A stretch of DNA of 64,000 nt from Limimaricola pyoseonensis (GCF_900102015.1 NZ_FNAT01000001.1:620001-684000); one strand, 5' to 3'. Counted from the stretch's first letter, positions 52,817 to 61,906 are shown. Translations and numbers: made by a program. The notes: generated from the sequence alone by a model not told the origin.

Positions 52817-54007
52817 ATGGGCTGGAAGACGATCGACGAGTTGGACCTCGCGGGCAAGCGGGTCCTCCTGCGGGTGGACGTGAACGTGCCGGTCGAGAAC
52901 GGCCGCGTCACCGACGCGACCCGGATCGCCCGCATCGCGCCCACCGTCACCGACATCGCCGACAAGGGCGGCCGGGTGATCCTGCTCGCGCATTTCGACC
53001 GGCCCAAGGGCAAGGTCGTCCCGGAAATGTCGCTGCGCCAGATCCTGCCCGCGCTCGAGGACAAGCTCGGCCGCAAGGTGGCCTTCGCCGAGGATTGCGT
53101 GGGCGAGGCCGCGCAGGCCGCGGTCGACGCGCTCTCGGACGGCGAGGTGCTGCTTCTCGAGAACACCCGCTTCCACCCGGGCGAGGAGAAGAACGACCCC
53201 GACTTCGCCCAGGCGCTCGCCCATCTCGGCGACGCCTACGTCAACGACGCCTTCTCCGCCGCCCACCGCGCCCACGCCTCGACCGAGGCGCTGGCCCGCC
53301 TCCTGCCCTGCGCCGCCGGCCGGCTGATGGCCGAGGAGCTGCAGGCCCTCGAAAAGGCGCTCGGCACACCCGACCGGCCCGTCGTCGCCGTGGTCGGCGG
53401 CGCCAAGGTCTCGACCAAGCTCGACCTCCTGTCGAACCTCGTCGAGAAGGTCGACACGCTGGTGATCGGCGGCGGCATGGCCAACACCTTCCTCGCCGCC
53501 CAAGGCCTCGATGTCGGCAAGTCGCTCTGCGAGCACGACCTGACCGGCACCGCGAAGGAGATCGCGCAGAAGGCCGCCGAGAAGGGCTGCACGATCCTCC
53601 TGCCGCGCGACGTCGTCGTGGCGCGCGAGTTCAAGGCCGGCGCCGAGAGCGAGACCGTCAAGGCCGAGGACACGCCCGCCGACGCGATGATCCTCGACGC
53701 CGGCCCCGACAGCGTCGCCCATGTCGAGATGGCGCTCGAGAACGCCAAGACGCTGGTGTGGAACGGCCCCTTGGGCGCCTTCGAGATCGAGCCCTTCGAC
53801 CGCGGCACCGTGACCGCGGCGAAGAAGGCGGCAGAGCTGACGAAGGCCGGCAAGCTCGTCTCGGTCGCCGGCGGTGGCGACACCGTCGCCGCGCTCAACG
53901 CCGCCGGCGTGGCGCAGGACTTCTCTTACGTCTCGACCGCCGGCGGCGCGTTTCTGGAATGGATGGAAGGCAAGGTGCTGCCGGGCGTGAAGGCGCTGGG
54001 CGCATGA
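52817..54007 (+). CDS. pgk: Phosphoglycerate kinase
   Basis: 396 residues from the ATG at 52817 behind GGAAAGGA. Signature [20 protein letters not shown] at the N-terminus, [58 protein letters not shown] and the nucleotide-binding [13 protein letters not shown]. It interconverts 1,3-bisphosphoglycerate and 3-phosphoglycerate with ATP. The stop overlaps an in-frame ATG of the SDR gene; fba follows. The trio looks like a lower-glycolysis unit. Confidence 0.97.
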   Translation: MGWKTIDELDLAGKRVLLRVDVNVPVENGRVTDATRIARIAPTVTDIADKGGRVILLAHFDRPKGKVVPEMSLRQILPALEDKLGRKVAFAEDCVGEAAQAAVDALSDGEVLLLENTRFHPGEEKNDPDFAQALAHLGDAYVNDAFSAAHRAHASTEALARLLPCAAGRLMAEELQALEKALGTPDRPVVAVVGGAKVSTKLDLLSNLVEKVDTLVIGGGMANTFLAAQGLDVGKSLCEHDLTGTAKEIAQKAAEKGCTILLPRDVVVAREFKAGAESETVKAEDTPADAMILDAGPDSVAHVEMALENAKTLVWNGPLGAFEIEPFDRGTVTAAKKAAELTKAGKLVSVAGGGDTVAALNAAGVAQDFSYVSTAGGAFLEWMEGKVLPGVKALGA

Positions 54008-54018
54008 AGGAGCCGAAG

Positions 54019-54813
54019 ATGGATCTCGTACCCCAAAGCCGCGGCTGGACCCTGATCACCGGGGCCTCTTCCGGCCTCGGCGTCGAATTCGCCCGAATCG
54101 CCGCCCGTGGCGGCCGCCGCCTGATCCTCTCGGCCCGCTCCGAGGACAAGCTCGAGGCGCTCGCCGCCGAGCTGCGCGAGCGCGTCGAGGTGGTGGTGAT
54201 CCCCGCCGATCTCGCCCGCCCCGGCGGCGCCGAGCGGCTCTGGCGCGAGGCCTCGGAAGGCCGCCGCATCGACATCCTCGTCAACAACGCGGGCCTCGGC
54301 CTCAAGCGCCGCTTCGGCGAGGGCGGCACCGAGCAGGTCGAGCAGATGGTCGCGGTCAACGTCTCGGCCGCCACGGTGCTCCTGCAGGGCGCGGTCGGCC
54401 ACATGCGCGCCAACGGCGCCGGCCGGATCATGAACGTGGCCTCCGTCGCGGCCTTCGTGCCGGGGCCGAAGATGGCGGTCTACCACGCCACCAAGGCCTA
54501 CCTGCTGTCGCTCTCAGACGCGGTCTCGGCCGAGCTCGAGCAGGAGGGCAGCGAGGTCTCGATCACCGCGCTCTGCCCCGGCCCGGTCGAGACCGGCTTC
54601 TTCGAGACCGCCGGCATGCCGGCGAGCGGCCCGGGCGGCGGCATCAAGCCGGCGCGCGCCCGCGACGTGGCGCAGGCCGGCTGGGAGGCGATGCTGGCGG
54701 GCCGTCACACCGTGGTGCCGGGCGGCATGACCCGCATCGCCGCGCTCGCCGGGCGGGTGCTGCCGCGCTGGCTGGGCGCGCGGCTCACCGGCAAGGCCTA
54801 TGGCAGCGCCTGA
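54019..54813 (+). CDS. Short-chain dehydrogenase/reductase (SDR)
   Basis: 264 residues from the ATG at 54019, which has AAGGAG 6 bp upstream; an ATG at 54004 overlapping the pgk stop would add five residues. Classical SDR motifs: TLITGASSGLGVEFARIAARGG (NAD(P) site), ILVNNAGLG, and catalytic Ser with YHATKAY (Tyr-x-x-x-Lys). The pattern and C-terminal PGPVETGFF resemble the DltE-like/SDR short acyl-reductase group. The substrate is unknown. It is coupled to pgk. Confidence 0.9.
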   Translation: MDLVPQSRGWTLITGASSGLGVEFARIAARGGRRLILSARSEDKLEALAAELRERVEVVVIPADLARPGGAERLWREASEGRRIDILVNNAGLGLKRRFGEGGTEQVEQMVAVNVSAATVLLQGAVGHMRANGAGRIMNVASVAAFVPGPKMAVYHATKAYLLSLSDAVSAELEQEGSEVSITALCPGPVETGFFETAGMPASGPGGGIKPARARDVAQAGWEAMLAGRHTVVPGGMTRIAALAGRVLPRWLGARLTGKAYGSA

Positions 54814-54842
54814 GGCGAAAGCCTGAATGAAATCTGCGGCTT

Positions 54843-54876
54843 GGTGGCGCTAACAATCCGCCGTGATGGCGCTAAC
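54843..54876. promoter_or_regulatory. Two LacI-type operator half-palindromes before fba
   Basis: GGTGGC-GCTAAC (54843-54854) and GATGGC-GCTAAC (54865-54876), centres 22 bp apart. The right half GCTAAC equals that of the perfect operator before edd; the left half matches at four of six positions in both copies. Confidence 0.6.
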
Positions 54877-54939
54877 AGGATTGTGTGTCGCCAAGCCGGG
54901 GCCTACCAATTGCGACAAACGCAACGCGAAAGGCCTCCC

Positions 54940-55869
54940 ATGCAGATCACCGACACCGTCCGCGACATCCTGCGCAACTACGAGGGCGAGACCCCCGGCG
55001 TGAAGGCCAACCTCGCCCGGATGCTGATGGCCGGCAAGCTGGGCGGCACCGGCAAGATGATCATCCTGCCGGTCGATCAGGGCTTCGAGCATGGCCCGGC
55101 CCGCAGCTTCGCGCCCAACCCCGAGGGCTACGACCCGCATTACCACTACCAGCTGGCGATCGATGCGGGGCTGAACGCCTACGCCGCGCCGCTCGGCATG
55201 CTCGAGGCCGGGGCCGACAGCTTCGCCGGCCAGATCCCGACCATCCTCAAATGCAACAGCGCCAACTCGCTGATGTCCTCGACCGCCGGCAAGAACCAGG
55301 CCGTCACGGCCAGCGTCGACGACGCGCTGCGCATCGGCGCCTCGGCGATCGGCTTCACCATCTACCCCGGCTCGGACTGCGCGCTCGACATGTTCGAGGA
55401 GATCGTCGAGATGCGCAAGGAAGCCGCCGCCAAGGGCGTGGCCACCGTGATCTGGTCCTACCCGCGCGGCGAGAGCCTCGACAAGGACGGCGAGACCGCG
55501 ATCGACATCGCCGCCTACGCCGCGCAGATCGCCGCCCTGATCGGCGCCCACGTGATCAAGATCAAGCTCTCGACCGACCACCTGTCGCTGCCCGAGGCCC
55601 GCAAGGTCTACGAGGAGCAGGGCATCGACATCTCGAGCCAGGCCGCGCGCGTGCGCCACTGCGTGCAGTCGGCCTTCGCCGGCCGCCGGCTGATGGTGTT
55701 CTCGGGCGGCGCCAAGAAGGGCGCGGATTCGGTCTATGACGACGCCCGCGCCATCCGCGACGGCGGCGGCAACGGCTCGATCATCGGCCGCAACTCGTTC
55801 CAGCGCCCCCGCACCGAGGCGCTCGAGATGCTCGGCAAGCTGCAGGACATCTATCTCGGCAAGGCCTGA
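54940..55869 (+). CDS. fbaB: Class I fructose-bisphosphate aldolase (DhnA/FbaB type)
   Basis: 309 residues from the ATG at 54940 (MQITDTVRDILRNYEG). DhnA-type motifs: IILPVDQGFEHGPARSF, NANSL-like KCNSANSLMSS, and the Schiff-base lysine within HVIKIKLSTDHLSLPEA. It splits or makes fructose-1,6-bisphosphate without a metal. In many bacteria this type is used in gluconeogenesis, which would fit a shared regulator with the Entner-Doudoroff genes. The name fbaB is by similarity. Confidence 0.92.
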   Translation: MQITDTVRDILRNYEGETPGVKANLARMLMAGKLGGTGKMIILPVDQGFEHGPARSFAPNPEGYDPHYHYQLAIDAGLNAYAAPLGMLEAGADSFAGQIPTILKCNSANSLMSSTAGKNQAVTASVDDALRIGASAIGFTIYPGSDCALDMFEEIVEMRKEAAAKGVATVIWSYPRGESLDKDGETAIDIAAYAAQIAALIGAHVIKIKLSTDHLSLPEARKVYEEQGIDISSQAARVRHCVQSAFAGRRLMVFSGGAKKGADSVYDDARAIRDGGGNGSIIGRNSFQRPRTEALEMLGKLQDIYLGKA

Positions 55870-55917
55870 GGCCACGCGCGCGCGGCCTTCCGGCCACGCT
55901 CGGGCGAAAACCCACTC

Positions 55918-55952
55918 ACGGCGGCGGGGAGCTGTTCTCCCGCCGCCGTTTT
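55918..55952 (+). terminator. Strong terminator after the aldolase gene
   Basis: A 12-13 bp GC-rich stem (55918-55931 with 55937-55949, one bulged G) around CTGTT, followed by TTTT (55949-55952). It ends the pgk-SDR-fba unit. Confidence 0.85.
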
Positions 55953-56006
55953 CGTGCGATCCTCTATGCAGCCGCCCGGACAAGAGGTGGCACGAGAGGC
56001 AGTGAC

Positions 56007-56303
56007 ATGATGCGACGCAAACCCGCGCTCGGCCCCCTGCTCTACATCGGAAGCATGGCGCTGATCGGGCTCTACTTCACCTTCGCCGCGGTGCAGGGCG
56101 ATTACGGCGTGTTCCGCCGCGCCGAGGTCGATGCCGAGGCGCGCAAGCTCCGGGCAGAGCTGCGCGAGCTGCGCGTCGAGGTGGCCGAGATGGAGAACCT
56201 GACGCGAAGGCTCTCCGACGAGTATCTCGATCTCGACCTGCTCGACGCGCGTGCCCGCGAGGTGCTGGGCCTGATCCGCGCCGACGAGATCGTCATCCGC
56301 TGA
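56007..56303 (+). CDS. ftsB: Septum formation initiator FtsB (DivIC)
   Basis: 98 residues. A membrane helix (LLYIGSMALIGLYFTFAAVQG, about 11-31) is followed by a coiled coil (AEARKLRAELRELRVEVAEMENLTRRLSDEYLD) and a short C-terminal segment (LDARAREVLGLIRADEIVI), the FtsB layout. It joins FtsL and FtsQ in the divisome. Its place just before pdhA is conserved in alphaproteobacteria. Two ATGs (56007, 56010) are possible. Confidence 0.9.
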   Translation: MMRRKPALGPLLYIGSMALIGLYFTFAAVQGDYGVFRRAEVDAEARKLRAELRELRVEVAEMENLTRRLSDEYLDLDLLDARAREVLGLIRADEIVIR

Positions 56304-56420
56304 GCCCGGCTTTTCGCCGCGATCGCAGATTTTGACGCGCCGCGCCCTTTCCCGGGGCGCGGCGCGCTCCATTTCGCGACATGGAAAATGGCCTGTTGCA
56401 TCCCGGCGAGTTTCTGTAAG

Positions 56421-56444
56421 GGATAGTTCAAGGCTAAACTATCC
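56421..56444. promoter_or_regulatory. 24 bp interrupted palindrome upstream of pdhA
   Basis: GGATAGTT (56421-56428) and AACTATCC (56437-56444) are exact complements around CAAGGCTA. It lies 24 bp before the pdhA ATG, overlapping the likely promoter or transcript start, an ideal place for repression. Confidence 0.55.
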
Positions 56445-56467
56445 GTGACAGCGCGAAGGGAGACGCC

Positions 56468-57517
56468 ATGGCGACCCGGAAATCCTCCGACGCGGCGCCC
56501 GCCAAGGGAACCGACACCCCCGCCCCCAAGGGCTCCAACATCCCCGCCGAAGAGCTCAAGCACTACTACCGCGAGATGCTCCTGATCCGGCGCTTCGAGG
56601 AGAAGGCCGGCCAGCTCTACGGCATGGGCCTGATCGGCGGCTTCTGCCACCTCTACATCGGCCAGGAGGCCGTGGTGGTCGGGCTCGAGGCCGCGGCCGA
56701 AGAGGGCGACAAGCGCGTCACCTCCTACCGCGACCACGGCCACATGCTGGCCTGCGGCATGGACCCCAAGGGCGTGATGGCCGAGCTCACGGGCCGCGAG
56801 GGCGGCTACTCGAAGGGCAAGGGCGGGAGCATGCACATGTTCTCGAAGGAGAAGCACTTCTACGGCGGCCACGGCATCGTCGGCGCGCAGGTGCCGATCG
56901 GCGCCGGCCTCGCCTTCTCCGACAAGTACAACGGCACCGACCGCGTCACCTTCACCTATTTCGGCGACGGCGCCGCCAACCAGGGCCAGGTCTACGAGAC
57001 CTACAACATGGCGCAGCTGTGGGACCTGCCGGTGGTCTTCGTGATCGAGAACAACCAGTACGCCATGGGCACGAGCGTGCAGCGTTCGACCAAGTCCCCC
57101 TCCCTGTGGGAGCGCGGTGCCGCCTACGGCATCCAGGGCGAGGAAGTCGACGGCATGGACGTGCTCGCGGTCAAGGAGGCCGGCGAGCGCGCGGTCAAGC
57201 ACTGCCGCGCCGGCAAGGGCCCCTACATCCTCGAGATCAAGACCTACCGCTACCGCGGCCACTCGATGTCCGACCCGGCCAAGTACCGGAGCCGCGACGA
57301 GGTGCAGAAGATGCGCGAGGAGCGCGACCCGATCGAGCAGATCCGCAAGGTGCTGCTGTCGGGCCAGCACGCCACCGAGGACGACCTCAAGGCGATCGAC
57401 AAGGAGATCAAGGAGATCGTCAACGAGGCCGCCGAATTCTCGAAGGAGAGCCCCGAGCCCGCGCTCGAGGAACTCTGGACCGACATCTACGCTGACGAAG
57501 CCCCGCAGGAGGCCTGA
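56468..57517 (+). CDS. pdhA: Pyruvate dehydrogenase E1 alpha subunit
   Basis: 349 residues. TPP site: YFGDGAANQGQVYETYNMAQLWDLPVVFVIENN. Other family motifs: GFCHLYIGQEAVVVGLEAA, RDHGHMLACGMDPK, KGGSMHMFS and KTYRYRGHSMSDPAKYRSRDEV. With PdhB it forms the heterotetrameric E1 that decarboxylates pyruvate. The N-terminal 25 residues are Pro/Ala-rich. pdhB follows after 3 bp. Confidence 0.97.
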   Translation: MATRKSSDAAPAKGTDTPAPKGSNIPAEELKHYYREMLLIRRFEEKAGQLYGMGLIGGFCHLYIGQEAVVVGLEAAAEEGDKRVTSYRDHGHMLACGMDPKGVMAELTGREGGYSKGKGGSMHMFSKEKHFYGGHGIVGAQVPIGAGLAFSDKYNGTDRVTFTYFGDGAANQGQVYETYNMAQLWDLPVVFVIENNQYAMGTSVQRSTKSPSLWERGAAYGIQGEEVDGMDVLAVKEAGERAVKHCRAGKGPYILEIKTYRYRGHSMSDPAKYRSRDEVQKMREERDPIEQIRKVLLSGQHATEDDLKAIDKEIKEIVNEAAEFSKESPEPALEELWTDIYADEAPQEA

Positions 57518-57520
57518 TCC

Positions 57521-58921
57521 ATGGCGACCGAAATTCTGATGCCCGCCCTCTCGCCGACCATGGAGGAAGGCACGCTCGCCAAGTGGCTCGTCAAGGAGGG
57601 CGACACCGTCTCCTCCGGCGACATCCTGGCCGAGATCGAGACCGACAAGGCGACGATGGAGTTCGAGGCCGTCGACGAAGGCACCGTCGGCAAGATCCTC
57701 ATCAATGAGGGCACCGAGGGCGTGAAGGTGAACACCCCGATCGCCGTGCTGCTCGAGGATGGCGAGGACGCCTCCGCCGCCGAGAATATCGGCACTAACA
57801 AGGGCTCCGACGCCAAGACCGAGGTCAAGGAAGAGACCAAGGCCAAGGACACCGTTCCGGCCGACACCCCCGCCGCCTCGTCGCCCGCCGCCGCCGCGCC
57901 CCGCGTGCCGCGCAAGCCCGACTGGCCCGAGGGCACCGAGACCAAGACCACCACGGTCCGCGAGGCGCTGCGCGACGCCATGGCCGAGGAGATGCGCCGC
58001 GCCGAAAACGTCTTCCTGATGGGCGAGGAGGTGGCCGAGTACCAGGGCGCCTACAAGATCAGCCAGGGCCTGCTGGACGAGTTCGGCGCCAAGCGGGTGA
58101 TCGACACCCCGATCACCGAGCACGGCTTCACCGGCATCGCCGTCGGCGCGGCCTTCGGCGGTCTGCGCCCGATCGTCGAGTTCATGACCTTCAACTTCGC
58201 CATGCAGGCGATGGACCACATCATCAACTCGGCCGCCAAGACCCTCTACATGGCCGGCGGCCAGATGGGCTGCCCGATCGTGTTCCGCGGCCCGAACGGC
58301 GCCGCCGCCCGCGTCGCGGCCCAGCACAGCCAGGACTACACCGCCTGGTTCATGCAGGTGCCCGGCCTCAAGGTCGTGGCCCCCTACTCCGCCGCCGACG
58401 CCAAGGGCCTGCTGAAATCCGCGATCCGCGACCCGAACCCGGTGATCTTCCTCGAGAACGAGATCCTCTACGGCCGCAGCTTCGAGGTGCCGCAGCTCGA
58501 CGACTTCACCGTGCCGCTCGGCCAGGCGAAGATCGCGCGCGAGGGCACGGACGTCACCATCGTGTCCTTCGGCATCGGCATGACCTACGCGCTGGAGGCG
58601 GCGGAGAAGCTCGCGGCCGACGGCATCGAGGCCGAGGTGATCGACCTGCGCACCATCCGCCCGATGGACACCGAGACCGTGATCGAGAGCGTCAAGAAGA
58701 CCAACCGCTGCGTCACCGTCGAGGAAGGCTGGCCGCAGGGCTCGGTCGGCGGCTACGTCTCGACCGTGCTGATGCAGCAGGCCTTCGACCATCTCGACGC
58801 GCCGGTGATCAACTGCACCGGCAAGGACGTGCCGATGCCCTACGCGGCGAACCTCGAGAAGCACGCGCTGGTCACGACCGACGAGGTCGTCGAGGCGGTG
58901 CGCAAAGTGACCTACAAGTAA
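57521..58921 (+). CDS. pdhB: Pyruvate dehydrogenase E1 beta subunit with N-terminal lipoyl domain
   Basis: 466 residues, about 130 more than a plain E1 beta. Residues 1-80 are a complete lipoyl domain ([19 protein letters not shown], lipoyl Lys in ETDKAT), followed by an Ala/Pro/Lys linker (about 85-140) and the beta subunit proper ([33 protein letters not shown] ... [14 protein letters not shown]). Lipoylated E1 beta is known in alphaproteobacteria. The lipoyl domain is nearly identical to that of PdhC. Confidence 0.97.
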   Translation: MATEILMPALSPTMEEGTLAKWLVKEGDTVSSGDILAEIETDKATMEFEAVDEGTVGKILINEGTEGVKVNTPIAVLLEDGEDASAAENIGTNKGSDAKTEVKEETKAKDTVPADTPAASSPAAAAPRVPRKPDWPEGTETKTTTVREALRDAMAEEMRRAENVFLMGEEVAEYQGAYKISQGLLDEFGAKRVIDTPITEHGFTGIAVGAAFGGLRPIVEFMTFNFAMQAMDHIINSAAKTLYMAGGQMGCPIVFRGPNGAAARVAAQHSQDYTAWFMQVPGLKVVAPYSAADAKGLLKSAIRDPNPVIFLENEILYGRSFEVPQLDDFTVPLGQAKIAREGTDVTIVSFGIGMTYALEAAEKLAADGIEAEVIDLRTIRPMDTETVIESVKKTNRCVTVEEGWPQGSVGGYVSTVLMQQAFDHLDAPVINCTGKDVPMPYAANLEKHALVTTDEVVEAVRKVTYK

Positions 58922-58934
58922 GGGGGCGCGAGAC

Positions 58935-60305
58935 ATGCCAACGGAAATCCTGATGCCCGCGCTGTCGCCCACCATGGAGGAGGGCACGCTCGCGAAATGG
59001 CTGGTCAAGGAGGGCGACACCGTCGCCTCCGGCGACCTTCTGGCCGAGATCGAGACCGACAAGGCCACGATGGAGTTCGAGGCCGTCGACGAGGGCACGG
59101 TCGGCAAGATCCTCATCTCCGAGGGCACGGAAGGCGTGAAGGTGAACACGCCGATCGCCGTGCTGCTCGAGGATGGCGAGAGCGCGGACGACATCGACGC
59201 CTCGGGCGGCGGCGCCAAGGACCGCGACGCCGACAGCCACGCCGCACCCCATCCCGAGGAGGCCACCGCGCCCGCCAAGGGCTATGGCGACGACGGCAAG
59301 GCCGCGCAGGCCGACGCCGCGGCGCAGGGCACGCCCGCGCCGCAGGCCCGCGACGGCGGCCGCATCTTCGCCTCGCCGCTGGCGCGGCGCATCGCCAAGG
59401 ACCGCGGCCTCGACCTGAGCCAGATCGAGGGCTCGGGCCCGAACGGCCGCATCGTCAAGGCCGATGTCGAGAACGCCCAGCCGGGCCAGAAGCCCGCCTC
59501 GGCCACCGAGAAGGCCGCGCAGGCGCCCGCCGGCGAAGCCGGCAAGGCCCCCGTGGCCGAGCCCGCGGCGCCTGGCGTGCAGGCCGAGCAGATCCGCAAG
59601 ATGTACGCGGATCGCGAGTTCGAGGAAGTGAAGCTCGACGGCATGCGCCGCACCATCGCGGCGCGCCTGACCGAGGCCAAGCAGACCATCCCGCACTTCT
59701 ACCTGCGCCGCGACATCAAGCTCGATGCGCTTCTGAAGTTCCGCTCGCAGCTCAACAAGCAGCTCGAGTCCCGCGGCGTGAAGCTCTCGGTCAACGACTT
59801 CATCATCAAGGCCTCGGCCCTTGCCCTTCAGGCGGTGTCCGACGCCAACGCCGTCTGGGCCGGCGACCGGGTGCTGAAGCTCAAGCCCTCCGACGTGGCC
59901 GTCGCCGTCGCCATCGAGGGCGGGCTCTTCACTCCCGTCCTGCGCGACGCCGAGAGCCGCACGCTCTCCTCGCTGTCGGCGCAGATGAAGGACCTCGCCA
60001 AGCGCGCCCGCGAGCGTAAGCTCGCGCCGCACGAATACCAGGGCGGTAGCTTCGCGATCTCCAACCTCGGCATGTTCGGCATCGACAACTTCGACGCCGT
60101 CATCAACCCGCCCCACGGCGCGATCCTCGCGGTCGGCGCCGGCGTGAAGAAGCCGGTGGTCAACGACGCGGGCGAGGTCGAGGTGGCCACGGTGATGTCG
60201 GTGACGCTCTCGGTCGATCACCGGGTGATCGACGGCGCGCTCGGCGCGGAGCTGCTGAAGCACATCGCCGAGGCGCTGGAAAACCCGATGGTGATGCTGG
60301 CCTGA
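58935..60305 (+). CDS. pdhC: Dihydrolipoamide acetyltransferase (PDH E2)
   Basis: 456 residues. Domains: lipoyl (1-80, ETDKAT), an Ala/Pro/Asp linker, the E1/E3-binding domain (about 139-175, [34 protein letters not shown]), a second linker, and the catalytic domain (about 225-456) with [38 protein letters not shown] and the active-site His in [15 protein letters not shown]. It forms the complex core and transfers acetyl groups to CoA. E3 (lpd) is not in the window. Confidence 0.97.
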   Translation: MPTEILMPALSPTMEEGTLAKWLVKEGDTVASGDLLAEIETDKATMEFEAVDEGTVGKILISEGTEGVKVNTPIAVLLEDGESADDIDASGGGAKDRDADSHAAPHPEEATAPAKGYGDDGKAAQADAAAQGTPAPQARDGGRIFASPLARRIAKDRGLDLSQIEGSGPNGRIVKADVENAQPGQKPASATEKAAQAPAGEAGKAPVAEPAAPGVQAEQIRKMYADREFEEVKLDGMRRTIAARLTEAKQTIPHFYLRRDIKLDALLKFRSQLNKQLESRGVKLSVNDFIIKASALALQAVSDANAVWAGDRVLKLKPSDVAVAVAIEGGLFTPVLRDAESRTLSSLSAQMKDLAKRARERKLAPHEYQGGSFAISNLGMFGIDNFDAVINPPHGAILAVGAGVKKPVVNDAGEVEVATVMSVTLSVDHRVIDGALGAELLKHIAEALENPMVMLA

Positions 60306-60330
60306 GGCCACGCATCGGCGCGAACGAAGA

Positions 60331-60360
60331 AGGGCCGCACCCTGAGGGTGCGGCCCTTTT
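60331..60360 (+). terminator. Strong terminator after pdhC
   Basis: A 12 bp stem (60331-60342 with 60346-60357) around TGA, then TTTT (60357-60360). It closes the PDH operon, so an E3 gene is not co-transcribed. Confidence 0.92.
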
Positions 60361-60595
60361 CATGTTCGCGAAGGCTGCTGAGGCGAAGGTCCGCTACGCG
60401 GACTAGGCACCAGTTCGCTGCCACTTCGCCAATGACTTCTAATCAAATTTCATCTCCGCCAGACGCTGCTCGACGCTTGTCGTAAATGAAAATGTTGCGA
60501 AGTGCTATGTGGTTACGGAGATCCGATTTCGGATTCACTTGCAATTACGCAGGTTCGTATCCAATACTTCGGCATTATAGTTGCAAGGGTTTGGC
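60361..60595. other. Start of an AT-richer patch; possible gene remnant
   Basis: This spacer and the next gene are clearly lower in GC than all neighbours. On the minus strand a short open stretch ending at 60439 reads FATFSFTTSVEQRLAEMKFD-stop without a start codon, which could be the C-terminal remnant of a lost gene. Nothing else is recognised. Confidence 0.4.
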
Positions 60596-61267
60596 ATGCG
60601 GAGCTGGTTAAAAGGGCTGTCCGTGGTGGGCGTGGTTGGCTTCGTGAGCTCGATTACGGGACTTGTCACGGCGGATTACACCTTTCCAACACCGCGCGCG
60701 CAAGTGCGGCTCATGCTAATGCCAAGCGAAGCATCGTCTGCTGAGTTTATTGCTGACTTCAAGGAGTCCGAAGCTTTTTTGAATCGGAAGGCAAAATGCA
60801 AAACCAATCCAGACCTCTGCTCGCCTGAAGCGCTGATCGGCTTGGCAATTGGTAAGGGTAGACGGTTTCCTATCGCCTACACGGATCTCGTTCTGGAAGT
60901 TGAAAACGTATCAGACTTAGAGGTTCGCAATGTCCATGTGTCGTTTGTCGCCCGCTCAAGTACTGGCGATGCAATCTGGCATGATTTTCTGGAGCCAGGA
61001 TCGGCTATCCGTGTCGATGACAAGATCTCGGGAAATATTCCTGCGCAGCCCCAAATGTTTGACATTGAGACGGTTGACGTCTGTATCTCCTATCGCGGAC
61101 GTTTCCATTTTGACGTGATCCGAGAGAAATACACTCTGCACCGGAAGGATCATCGCCTTCCGGATTTTTCGACACTCATTGTCCCCGCATTTGGCAGCCG
61201 AGGAGAAGTGAATCGCAGGGTCCGGTTCCTGCAAAGCAAAAACCATTGTCCACGCCGCACCCTATAA
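60596..61267 (+). CDS. Hypothetical exported or membrane-anchored protein in the AT-rich patch
   Basis: 223 residues from the ATG at 60596, with AAGGG upstream; a TTG at 60581 would add five residues. The N-terminus MRSWLKGLSVVGVVGFVSSITGLVTADYTF is a signal peptide or anchor. The rest looks like a soluble beta-rich domain (FPIAYTDLVLEVENVSDLEVRNVHVSFVARSSTGDAIWHDFLEPGSAIRVDD). Four cysteines are spread out (two in CKTNPDLC). Codon use, with many A/T third positions, differs from the whole window, pointing to recent transfer. No family is recognised. Confidence 0.65.
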   Translation: MRSWLKGLSVVGVVGFVSSITGLVTADYTFPTPRAQVRLMLMPSEASSAEFIADFKESEAFLNRKAKCKTNPDLCSPEALIGLAIGKGRRFPIAYTDLVLEVENVSDLEVRNVHVSFVARSSTGDAIWHDFLEPGSAIRVDDKISGNIPAQPQMFDIETVDVCISYRGRFHFDVIREKYTLHRKDHRLPDFSTLIVPAFGSRGEVNRRVRFLQSKNHCPRRTL

Positions 61268-61351
61268 GAACTTTGCCACAGTGTCAGCTGTTGCAGCTAG
61301 GCCCAATGAAGCCATGAAATGACGTGTTCCTCGCACATCTCGCGTACTTGG

Positions 61352-61450
61352 CTAAGCCAAGTCAATCTTTGGCGCATTCTCGTATAAATAGCCGGCAGCG
61401 GATAGTAGCTCGTCATCCGGCACCTTGCAGTAAGGGCCCAAGGCGGTCAT
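61352..61450 (-). CDS. Possible 32-residue small protein or gene fragment
   Basis: ATG at 61450 behind GGAGG-ATT-GGAGG, TAG at 61354-61352. It reads MTALGPYCKVPDDELLSAAG followed by YLYENAPKIDLA. The strong ribosome site and protein-like composition argue for translation; the short length and AT-rich patch argue for a truncated remnant. No homology is recognised. Confidence 0.35.
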   Translation of the reverse strand: MTALGPYCKVPDDELLSAAGYLYENAPKIDLA

Positions 61451-61558
61451 CCCCTCCAATCCTCCTGCAACCGTTCGGTCAGCTAGGAACGCCCCGCCCG
61501 GAGGCGCAGCCTGAGCGTGGCGGCCCCGCCGCCCGATGCCGGACCCATGGAGGATGAC

Positions 61559-61906
61559 ATGACCCATCGCCTGACCGCCCTCGCCGCCGCCGCGCTTCTC
61601 GCCCTGCCCGCCGCGGCCACCGCCCAGGACGCCCCCGTGCTCGCCGTGGTCACCCATGCCGTCGAGGACTACGCCGCCTGGCGCAGCGCCTATGACGGCT
61701 TCGCCGAGGAACAGGAGGCCGGCGGCGTCATCATGGAAGAGGTCTACCAGGACCCCGAGAACCCCAACAACGTCATGGTGCTGCACGGCTTCGAGACGCT
61801 CGAGGCCGCCGATGCCTTCTTCAGCTCCGAGGCGCTGATGGCCGCCATGCAGGAGGCCGGGGTCGCCGGGCAGCCGGCCATCATGTTGGTGACCCGCGCC
61901 GAATGA
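61559..61906 (+). CDS. Small exported protein with dimeric alpha-beta barrel (ABM-like) fold
   Basis: 115 residues from the ATG at 61559, with GGAGG 5 bp upstream. A Sec signal MTHRLTALAAAALLALPAAATAQ is cut near AQ-DAP. The mature domain (VLAVVTHAVEDYAAWRSAYDGFAEEQEAGGVIMEEVYQDPENPNNVMVLHGFETLEAADAFFSSEAL) has the pattern of antibiotic-biosynthesis-monooxygenase-like barrels. Most such proteins are cytosolic, so export is notable. Function is unknown. Confidence 0.8.
   Translation: MTHRLTALAAAALLALPAAATAQDAPVLAVVTHAVEDYAAWRSAYDGFAEEQEAGGVIMEEVYQDPENPNNVMVLHGFETLEAADAFFSSEALMAAMQEAGVAGQPAIMLVTRAE

Noticed and set aside
56102-59278. Open frame of 1058 codons on the minus strand
   Set aside because: It is antisense to pdhA-pdhB-pdhC; its internal repetition mirrors the duplicated lipoyl domains and is not a repeat protein.
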